Source of the DNA: CAYLXN01 sp964388235
GTDB taxonomy: Bacteria; Patescibacteriota; Saccharimonadia; Saccharimonadales; Saccharimonadaceae
Reading direction: 5' to 3'
NCBI GenBank assembly: GCA_964388235.1
Contig: CAYLXN010000023.1
Span: 1 to 8,881 of the forward strand
DNA length: 8,881 nucleotides
In this document: positions 1 through 4,025 of the stretch, piece after piece
Layout of the letters: each line of letters begins with the position of its first letter
Position numbering within the stretch: position 1 is the first letter of the stretch
Position numbers and translations under genes: made by a program
Notes under the pieces: generated by a model
Told to the model about the DNA's origin: nothing
What the model saw: the letters and a program-made list of their open reading frames with translations, nothing else
The model's database searches: none

Positions 1-319
<319 letters not shown>

Positions 320-342
320 TTCCAAGAAGTATGCAGCGCTTT

Positions 343-379
343 GGACCTGCTGACTGGCTGAGCCAGTCACTCCGCCCAA
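343..379 (+). repeat. Nested inverted repeat in 23S-5S spacer
   Basis: The outer arms GCTTTGG and CCAAAGC flank an internal loop and the inner arms TGACTGG and CCAGTCA (351-369), whose five-base centre is CTGAG. The two-tier stem just after the 23S 3' end resembles a precursor-rRNA processing structure. No complementary 5' flank can be examined, because the start of 23S is outside the window. Confidence 0.6.
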
Positions 380-420
380 AGCTTGTGTCGAGCTACGGCG
401 TTACGCGCCTGCGTGACTCA

Positions 421-443
421 CGAGTAGTATTCAATACAACTCG
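421..443 (+). repeat. Hairpin in 23S-5S spacer
   Basis: CGAGT (421-425) pairs with ACTCG (439-443), and GTAT (427-430) with ATAC (434-437) around a TCA loop, with one A-A mismatch between the two stems. It is one of a series of hairpins in the spacer. Confidence 0.5.
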
Positions 444-563
444 TTCGTTACTCAGCGTGTGCCTTGTATCTCATCCACATGCAGACTTCTTGGTAAGCGG
501 ATTTTTCTGGATACAGCAAATGCTTGATTTTAGAGAAAAACGTGATAGACTTTAACTAGTAAT

Positions 564-581
564 TAGTGTTCATTAACACTA
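564..581 (+). repeat. Hairpin in 23S-5S spacer
   Basis: A perfect 7-bp stem, TAGTGTT/AACACTA, with a CATT loop lies about 90 bases before 5S rRNA. No U-tract follows, so it is more likely a processing or folding element than a terminator. Confidence 0.5.
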
Positions 582-610
582 GTCGTCATAATTAACAAGC
601 ACCAACGGAC

Positions 611-678
611 ATCGAAGAAAGGGTTTGGCCCACCGATTTGTTGATATCGGACCCAAGCGCTCAAACCCCTTCTTCGGT
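611..678 (+). repeat. Long inverted repeat overlapping the 5' end of 5S rRNA
   Basis: Bases 611-627 (starting ATCGAAGAA) can pair with 662-678 over 17 positions, with one A-C mismatch and one G-T wobble. An inner 5-bp hairpin CCGAT/ATCGG sits at 633-650. The right arm includes the first six bases of the mature 5S rRNA, so this helix competes with 5S helix I. It may be a processing stem or a transient precursor fold. Confidence 0.65.
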
Positions 679-781
679 GCCCATGGCATTAGGGAAACAC
701 CTGTTCTCATTCCGAACACAGAAGTTAAGCCTGATAGCGGCGATTATACTGCCAAAAGTGGGAAAGTAGCACGGTGCCGAA
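673..781 (+). rRNA. rrf: 5S ribosomal RNA
   Basis: Complete 5S rRNA of about 109 bases, a component of the central protuberance of the large subunit. The conserved core CATTCCGAACACAGAAGTTA lies at about 709-728. The ends are set by helix I, in which TTCGGTGCC (673-681) pairs with GGTGCCGAA (773-781) over nine positions including two G-T wobbles. It lies on the same strand as 23S rRNA and is followed seven bases later by a strong terminator that ends the rRNA operon. The helix-based ends could be off by one or two bases. Confidence 0.95.
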
Positions 782-787
782 TTATAC

Positions 788-822
788 AAAAACTCTCCGA
801 AAGGGGAGTTTTTGTCTTTTTT
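788..822 (+). terminator. Rho-independent terminator of the rRNA operon
   Basis: AAAAACTCTCC and GGGGAGTTTTT form an 11-bp stem (one G-T pair) closed by a GAAA tetraloop, followed by a T-rich run (809-822). It sits directly after 5S rRNA and is a textbook intrinsic terminator. Confidence 0.93.
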
Positions 823-849
823 GAACTCTTTTATTGGATATGTTTTTTT

Positions 850-858
850 TGTTATAAT
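850..858 (+). promoter_or_regulatory. Extended -10 promoter of the first paralog gene
   Basis: TGTTATAAT is an exact extended -10 element (TGn followed by TATAAT). No good -35 hexamer lies 16-18 bases upstream, as is usual for extended -10 promoters. Transcription would start near 865, giving a ~45-base leader before the ATG at 910. Confidence 0.65.
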
Positions 859-909
859 TATAAAAATAGCCATAATTAGGTTATGTAGATTTTATAAAGA
901 AAGGATGAT

Positions 910-1407
910 ATGGAAAAAGAATTCTATAAAGATAATAAAAATATTTTACTAAGTAACGAAGTATCCCAGGAGACAAAACAGGAGGCGACTTTAGCTTGAG
1001 GGTCAGAATTTCACGAACAGTGGCGAAAGACTTGGTTGCAGTCAGATGGAAATTATGAGCCAAGAATGAAAGAGACAAAGGATCAAGATTGGATTGAGGC
1101 GAATGGAACCAACGAAGTTGACATTGCTAATACAGTTTTTGGTGATTTACCCAGTGACTGGCAGGCCGAAAACAAAGCTGCAGCAGAGGTAGTAGTGGAT
1201 TTGTTAGTAGATTATGATGGTAAGGTTGATCTTGATGATTCTGAAGTTTATTCAAGTCTCGGTGATTCGATCCATAAAGCTTGGCTGGAACGTAATCCGT
1301 GGGCCCCAGAAGAACAGCAAAAACCGTTCAGCGAATTGTCTGCTGAAGATCAAGAAAAAGACATTGATCAGGTAAGAGTTGCATTGAAGTTGTTTAGTGG
1401 CCTTTAG
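910..1407 (+). CDS. Uncharacterised paralog 1, interrupted by an in-frame TGA (possible pseudogene or recoded gene)
   Basis: I do not recognise a named family. ATG 910 has a purine-rich AAGGA ribosome binding site (901-905) and opens a 166-codon frame ending in TAG, with one internal TGA at codon 30 (997-999). The frame then stays open for 135 sense codons. Read through, the product is about 165 residues, close to its 158-residue neighbour at 1505, which it matches across most of its length: a conserved H-x-x-W, a Trp-Ile followed by Asn-Gly, VDxANT, LPxD, HxxWLExN, PFxxL and a C-terminal ALKL. The matching region begins at codons 31-40, before the first internal start candidates (TTG 1036, ATG 1066), and neither of those has a good Shine-Dalgarno. 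The intact protein would be acidic, soluble and helical, with two repeat-like halves faintly reminiscent of RyR-type domains. Nonsense mutation, sequencing error and readthrough cannot be separated from sequence alone. Confidence 0.7.
980..985 (+). promoter_or_regulatory. Internal Shine-Dalgarno-like AGGAGG just before the in-frame TGA
   Basis: A perfect AGGAGG lies inside the first paralog gene, 11 bases before the TGA at 997. No ATG or GTG in the gene's frame lies at a usable distance, so it does not define an obvious restart. TTG at 996 is correctly spaced but opens only a short out-of-frame ORF. Internal Shine-Dalgarno motifs can pause ribosomes, as in the prfB frameshift site, but here no change of frame is needed. 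It could be coincidence. Confidence 0.45.
997..999 (+). other. In-frame TGA codon within paralog 1
   Basis: The context is GCT TGA GGG TCA, at codon 30 of the frame opened at 910. It falls just before the segment conserved in the second paralog. Restoring TGG (Trp), CGA (Arg) or GGA (Gly) would need one base change. Confidence 0.9.
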
Positions 1408-1415
1408 TGGTTTTT

Positions 1416-1447
1416 GAGAGAGGTTTTGCATCCTCTCTCTTTTTTTG
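1416..1447 (+). terminator. Rho-independent terminator after paralog 1
   Basis: GAGAGAGG (1416-1423) and CCTCTCTC (1432-1439) form a perfect 8-bp stem with an 8-base loop, followed by a run of seven or more T. It starts nine bases after the TAG stop and separates the two paralogs transcriptionally. Confidence 0.92.
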
Positions 1448-1463
1448 TTTCCTGACAGTTAAT

Positions 1464-1472
1464 TGCTATAAT
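1464..1472 (+). promoter_or_regulatory. Extended -10 promoter of the second paralog gene
   Basis: TGCTATAAT is an exact extended -10 element, closely matching the one before the first paralog (TGTTATAAT). Both continue as TATAATTA. Transcription would start near 1479, about 26 bases before the ATG. Confidence 0.65.
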
Positions 1473-1504
1473 TAGATCAGAAAAGCAGAAAGGATTGTTG
1501 AGGC

Positions 1505-1981
1505 ATGAATGAAGAAATGGTTTCGAATTTAAACTTATCTGACGCTGATCGCGAGCAGATGATTGAAAAATTGGCGGAAATTTACCATACTAATTGGACC
1601 AAAACTCTAGAGGATGAGTACGGCCACCCCGAGGTAACAGAGCGCAAGACGACTGATACGCAATGGATCGCCGATAATGGCGAGGAGGTTGTTGATGTGG
1701 CTAATACGAGCTATCCGAAGTTGCCAGCCGATCAAAAGCTGGAATTTCAGCAATCAGCGAAATCAGTTTTGGCGATTATTGACGCTATGGGTGGGGCAAT
1801 AAACTTTGGTGACGATCAGGCGATAAACACCATCGGCGAAGCCTTGCATCGGGAGTGGCTAGAAAAAAACCAACAGCAGGCCGCAGAAGAAGAGAAGCGG
1901 CCTTTTGCTCAACTACCTGATCGGTTGAAGGCGATGATCATCGCTCAAGTCAAAGATGCCTTGAAATTATTAAACATTTAG
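1505..1981 (+). CDS. Uncharacterised paralog 2 with two repeat-like halves
   Basis: This 158-residue protein has no signal peptide or membrane segment; it is acidic, soluble and predicted helical. I do not recognise its family. It is a diverged paralog of the gene just upstream and, unlike it, has an uninterrupted frame. It has two similar halves: residues ~23-94 begin LAEIYHTNW and reach a YPKLPAD motif followed by a helix ending LAIID; residues ~110-157 begin IGEALHREW and reach FAQLPD followed by a helix ending ALKLL. Each half therefore has the pattern small-hydrophobic-H-x-x-W, then aromatic-x-x-Leu-Pro, then an amphipathic helix. This recalls RyR-like domains, but only weakly. ATG 1505 is preceded by AAGGA (1490-1494) at 10 bases; Met5 is a possible alternative start. 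It has its own promoter and a hairpin downstream, so it is a single-gene transcript. Confidence 0.85.
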   Translation: MNEEMVSNLNLSDADREQMIEKLAEIYHTNWTKTLEDEYGHPEVTERKTTDTQWIADNGEEVVDVANTSYPKLPADQKLEFQQSAKSVLAIIDAMGGAINFGDDQAINTIGEALHREWLEKNQQQAAEEEKRPFAQLPDRLKAMIIAQVKDALKLLNI

Positions 1982-2001
1982 CAATTTGAGTTGTAAACAA
2001 A

Positions 2002-2043
2002 ATTAGCCCTGTTCAGTTACGATCAGGGCTAATATTTGTCTTA
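2002..2043 (+). terminator. Probable terminator after paralog 2
   Basis: ATTAGCCCTG (2002-2011) and CAGGGCTAAT (2024-2033) form a perfect 10-bp stem with a 12-base loop, followed by ATTTGTCTT. The U-tract is interrupted, so termination may be incomplete. It begins 20 bases after the stop codon. Confidence 0.65.
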
Positions 2044-2047
2044 AAAA

Positions 2048-2084
2048 CCAAAGACGACCGTACTCGCAGAAAGGTCGTCTTTGG
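2048..2084 (-). terminator. Perfect 12-bp hairpin with a T-run on the minus strand
   Basis: CCAAAGACGACC (2048-2059) and GGTCGTCTTTGG (2073-2084) pair perfectly around a 13-base loop. On the plus strand it is followed by GAAATG, not T residues. On the minus strand it runs into TTTTTAA (2047-2041), the form of an intrinsic terminator, although no minus-strand gene is visible upstream. It may block antisense transcription into the paralogs or act as a second plus-strand 3' barrier. Confidence 0.5.
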
Positions 2085-2221
2085 AAATGTGTGTAATGTG
2101 TGTAAAAGCGTCTACCTAGTTGTTAGTTTTTCTAAGCAGATGTCTACATAATATCGCACTCAGCACATAAAAGCAAGATTTTTTGATTTGATTTATTTTA
2201 AAGAAAATGGTTATATTAATG

Positions 2222-2250
2222 TTGACAAAAAGCATAAGTTGTGATACAAT
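2222..2250 (+). promoter_or_regulatory. Near-consensus sigma70-type promoter of the KGG gene
   Basis: The -35 TTGACA (2222-2227) is an exact consensus match. A spacer of exactly 17 bases leads to the -10 TACAAT (2245-2250), a five-of-six match. The predicted transcription start is near 2257, giving a leader of ~57 bases. This is the strongest promoter in the window by sequence, implying high expression of the small gene downstream. Confidence 0.88.
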
Positions 2251-2259
2251 ACTAATCAT

Positions 2260-2274
2260 ACATATATCATATGT
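2260..2274 (+). promoter_or_regulatory. Inverted repeat at the KGG transcription start (possible operator)
   Basis: ACATAT and ATATGT flank a three-base centre, just downstream of the predicted transcription start. The position suits a repressor site, but the sequence is AT-rich and short, so chance is possible. Confidence 0.35.
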
Positions 2275-2313
2275 GAGGTAACAACTGTAATATAAAAAAG
2301 GAGAGACATTTTT

Positions 2314-2517
2314 ATGGCAGGAACTAAAGCTGGCGGTCAGAAAGCCGCTGCAACCAACAAAGCACGACATGGTTCTGACTTTTATGCTCGAATCGGGCGA
2401 AAGGGTGGACAAAACGGAACAACTGGCGGCTTTGCAGCTAACCCTGAGTTAGCAAAAATTGCTGGACGCAAAGGTGGACGAATTTCACGGCGTGGCCCAG
2501 CTAAAAAGAACCAATAA
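2314..2517 (+). CDS. KGG-motif small basic protein (stress-induced repeat family)
   Basis: This complete 67-residue, glycine- and lysine-rich protein belongs to the KGG (YciG/GsiB-type) repeat family of small hydrophilic proteins. It has two copies of the signature: IGRKGG at residues ~28-33 and AGRKGGRISRRG at ~50-61, joined by a GGFAANPELAKI linker typical of the family. It is strongly basic, with no membrane segment or cysteine, suggesting a cytoplasmic protein that may bind nucleic acid or be largely disordered. The family is linked to stress in some bacteria; no biochemical role can be read from the sequence. ATG 2314 has AAGGAG (2298-2303) at 10 bases. It is monocistronic, between a near-consensus promoter and a strong terminator, so it is probably abundant. 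Confidence 0.93.
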   Translation: MAGTKAGGQKAAATNKARHGSDFYARIGRKGGQNGTTGGFAANPELAKIAGRKGGRISRRGPAKKNQ

Positions 2518-2533
2518 ATACTAAAACACAAAC

Positions 2534-2569
2534 AAAATCACCTCTAGAATTAGCTAGGGGTGATTTTTT
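2534..2569. terminator. Bidirectional terminator between converging genes
   Basis: A 14-bp stem (2534-2547 with 2554-2567, one G-T pair) has an AATTAG loop. On the plus strand it ends in a run of six T after the KGG gene; on the minus strand it ends in TTTTG after the metallopeptidase-like gene. The stop codon of the minus-strand gene (2550-2552) lies in its loop, so the last residues of that protein are encoded by the stem. Confidence 0.92.
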
Positions 2570-3020
2570 GTCGGCGTAAGTTGGTCAATTTAGCTTGGTT
2601 GACTTGCCACTTGGTCTGACACTGAAGGCAGTGATAGGTCGAGATGTCAATCTGATGCCCAATCTGTTGGCAGGTGGGGCAGGTTGAGCGGTTAAACAGC
2701 CAATCACGGTAGTCGTCGATTACCGATTCGATAAAATCTTCATCGAGCGGGCAAGCATATTTAGCGGCTAACTCAGACCTGACTTTAGCCCAAGCGGCTA
2801 CTTCGATTTTCAGCAGTTCAGCATCATAAAAATATTCATCATGCTTGAGCAACATGTGCCCAACCTCGTGTAGCAAGAGCATTTCGGCCTGTGGCTGTTC
2901 AGGATTGTAGAAAATCGTTTGCTGATCAGAATTCCAGCGATTAGCCCCGTCTTCAACAAAACTGATATCAGGGTAAGCAATTTTTAACTGCTTGACTAAT
3001 TTGTCGATGCTTGAGGGCAT
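2550..3020 (-). CDS. HExxH metallopeptidase-like protein (ImmA/IrrE type) with C-terminal zinc ribbon
   Basis: This complete protein has 156 residues. The zinc-metallopeptidase motif HEVGH is at residues 51-55, with a likely third ligand Glu73 in the following helix (KIEVAAW), the arrangement seen in the ImmA/IrrE (M78-like) family. That family includes proteases that cleave phage-type or stress repressors. A small zinc ribbon follows: CPTC at 114-117 and CLQC at 131-134. There is no signal peptide or membrane segment, so it is cytoplasmic. The HTH partner often fused or adjacent to ImmA proteins is not present here. It overlaps the upstream ROK gene by one base (TAATG) and has no Shine-Dalgarno of its own, so translation should be coupled. 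Activity is plausible from the motif; the substrate is unknown. Confidence 0.85.
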   Translation of the reverse strand: MPSSIDKLVKQLKIAYPDISFVEDGANRWNSDQQTIFYNPEQPQAEMLLLHEVGHMLLKHDEYFYDAELLKIEVAAWAKVRSELAAKYACPLDEDFIESVIDDYRDWLFNRSTCPTCQQIGHQIDISTYHCLQCQTKWQVNQAKLTNLRRQKITPS

Positions 3021-3844
3021 TATTGATCGTAAATTTGATCAATTGACAACAAATAACCACCATTTAGGACTGATTTTTCAGGAAATTTAGCGGCAACAAT
3101 TTGCGGTAAACTGATATAAGGATTGATGTTTTGTCGCAAAATTGCCTCTAATTCAGTCTGATATCGCCCCAAATACATTCCCATTAAGCCACCGATGATA
3201 ATTAGCTGTGGCTGAAGAGTCGGAATCACCACCTGCAGTCCTGCTGCCAGCCGCTCGGCGATGTCTTCCCAGATAGCTGGTGATTCAATGTCGGATAATT
3301 GCTTGTTGTGAATCTCGCTGATAGCTTGAGCCGAGGCAAAATCCTCCCAAGTGTGAATAGCGCCATCGAATTCGAGCGGCATAGTGCCGGCCATCGAGGT
3401 CGAGAGCAGCGGGTTAACTTTGCCGTTGAACAAAATACTGCTGCCAATTCCGCCGCCGATACCCAGATAGAGGGTTTTTAGTGGCGGTCGCTCCAACAAA
3501 CTAGTTTCGTAGGCGCCAGCCAAAATTGCATCGTTCTCGAGTAAAACAGGTACTTCGAAGATTTCCTTAAAACGAGCGACAATATTTAGGTCTTGCCACG
3601 ATGGGTCGAGATTGCTGCAAGTTTCGATTCGCTGATGGTTGGCGCTGATCGAGCCAGAAAAACCAATGACGATTTTGTCTAGTTCTAACAGATCGAAATG
3701 ACCAGCGATCGCTGAGCTGATCAGATCAATTGCATCATTAGCGTCGTTTGGCGTCGTGACTTTGATCGAGTTAATTAATTTTCCTTGTTGGTCAAAAGCC
3801 CCGATTCGAACTTTTTGACTGCCTATGTCCACCACAATAATCAT
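3020..3844 (-). CDS. ROK-family protein (sugar kinase/repressor fold) lacking the zinc-site cysteines
   Basis: This 274-residue protein has the ROK (actin/hexokinase-like) fold. The phosphate-1 motif VVDIGSQKVRIGAFD is at residues ~4-18, where a Gly-Thr common in the family is Ser-Gln. The LENDA segment (102-106) carries the catalytic-base Asp105. The LGIGGGIGSSI phosphate-2 loop is at 127-137, the WEDFASAQAI element at 166-175, and the adenosine-site LIIIGG at 214-219. The usual zinc-site motif, CxCGxxGC before that WED segment, is absent, and the GEIGH His is replaced in AGTMPLEF. It could be a kinase of unusual type or a non-catalytic sugar sensor. There is no N-terminal HTH. ATG 3844 is chosen because the fold begins there; upstream sequence runs into an assembly gap. 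It is first in an operon with the metallopeptidase-like gene. Confidence 0.9.
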   Translation of the reverse strand: MIIVVDIGSQKVRIGAFDQQGKLINSIKVTTPNDANDAIDLISSAIAGHFDLLELDKIVIGFSGSISANHQRIETCSNLDPSWQDLNIVARFKEIFEVPVLLENDAILAGAYETSLLERPPLKTLYLGIGGGIGSSILFNGKVNPLLSTSMAGTMPLEFDGAIHTWEDFASAQAISEIHNKQLSDIESPAIWEDIAERLAAGLQVVIPTLQPQLIIIGGLMGMYLGRYQTELEAILRQNINPYISLPQIVAAKFPEKSVLNGGYLLSIDQIYDQ

Positions 3845-3851
3845 AAAATTA

Positions 3852-3860
3852 ATTATAGCA
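3852..3860 (-). promoter_or_regulatory. Extended -10 promoter of the ROK operon, seven bases from the ATG
   Basis: On the minus strand TGCTATAAT reads from 3860 to 3852, again an exact extended -10 followed by TAA. Only seven bases separate it from the A of ATG 3844, so initiation at the usual distance would begin on the start codon and give a leaderless mRNA. No Shine-Dalgarno is present. Any -35 element is lost in the gap. Confidence 0.65.
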
Positions 3861-3864
3861 TAAA

Positions 3865-3964
3865 NNNNNNNNNNNNNNNNNNNNNNNNNNNNNNNNNNNN
3901 NNNNNNNNNNNNNNNNNNNNNNNNNNNNNNNNNNNNNNNNNNNNNNNNNNNNNNNNNNNNNNNN
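3865..3964. other. Assembly gap of 100 N
   Basis: Exactly 100 unknown bases, the usual placeholder for a scaffold gap of unknown size. It separates the divergent ROK and surface-protein promoters. Translation across it is meaningless, so the ROK gene should not be extended into it. Confidence 0.98.
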
Positions 3965-3967
3965 CCA

Positions 3968-3996
3968 TTGCAAAATTAACTAAAAAATTATATAAT
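3968..3996 (+). promoter_or_regulatory. Promoter of the surface-protein gene
   Basis: TTGCAA (3968-3973) and TATAAT (3991-3996) are separated by exactly 17 bases. The predicted start near 4003 gives a short ~23-base leader containing GGGAG (4016-4020), five bases before ATG 4026. Confidence 0.75.
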
Positions 3997-4025
3997 GAAA
4001 ATATATACATTAACAGGGAGTTAAA

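Larger units (their letters stand above)
320..672 (+). other. 23S-5S internal transcribed spacer, structured, no gene
   Basis: This ~350-base stretch holds no tRNA (no TTCRANYC T-loop with a matching acceptor stem) and no credible protein gene. It does hold several inverted repeats: 343-379 with nested arms (GCTTTGG/CCAAAGC outside TGACTGG/CCAGTCA), the palindrome CGTGACTCACG at 412-422, 421-443 (CGAGT, GTAT/ATAC, ACTCG), 564-581 (TAGTGTT/AACACTA) and 611-678. Such hairpins are likely sites for RNase processing of the rRNA precursor; that role is inferred. Confidence 0.75.
1982..2221. other. Gene-free intergenic stretch with two strong hairpins
   Basis: There is no credible coding sequence here on either strand. 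It contains the hairpins at 2002-2033 and 2048-2084, a perfect 9-base tandem repeat ATGTGTGTA (2087-2095 and 2096-2104), then AT-rich DNA (2105-2221) leading into the promoter of the KGG gene. I see no tRNA and no recognisable riboswitch. Confidence 0.7.

Noticed and set aside
320..672. Possible tRNA in the 23S-5S spacer
   Set aside because: No T-loop consensus or 7-bp acceptor stem with cloverleaf spacing was found; the hairpins do not fit a tRNA.
625..879. Open frames on both strands across 5S rRNA and its terminator
   Set aside because: They are entirely explained by the 5S gene and terminator hairpin.
997..1040. Selenocysteine at the in-frame TGA
   Set aside because: The downstream bases show no convincing SECIS-like hairpin and the paralog has no Cys at the matching place.
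1036..1407. Independent gene starting at TTG 1036
   Set aside because: There is no ribosome binding site, and homology to the paralog continues upstream of this codon, including the conserved H-x-x-W.
2087..2104. Tandem 9-base repeat as a CRISPR or integration site
   Set aside because: Only two short copies exist, with no spacers, no cas genes and no integrase nearby.
2116..2412. Minus-strand frame of about 98 codons before and over the KGG gene
   Set aside because: It overlaps the strong promoter and KGG coding sequence on the other strand, is AT-driven, and has no credible start signals.
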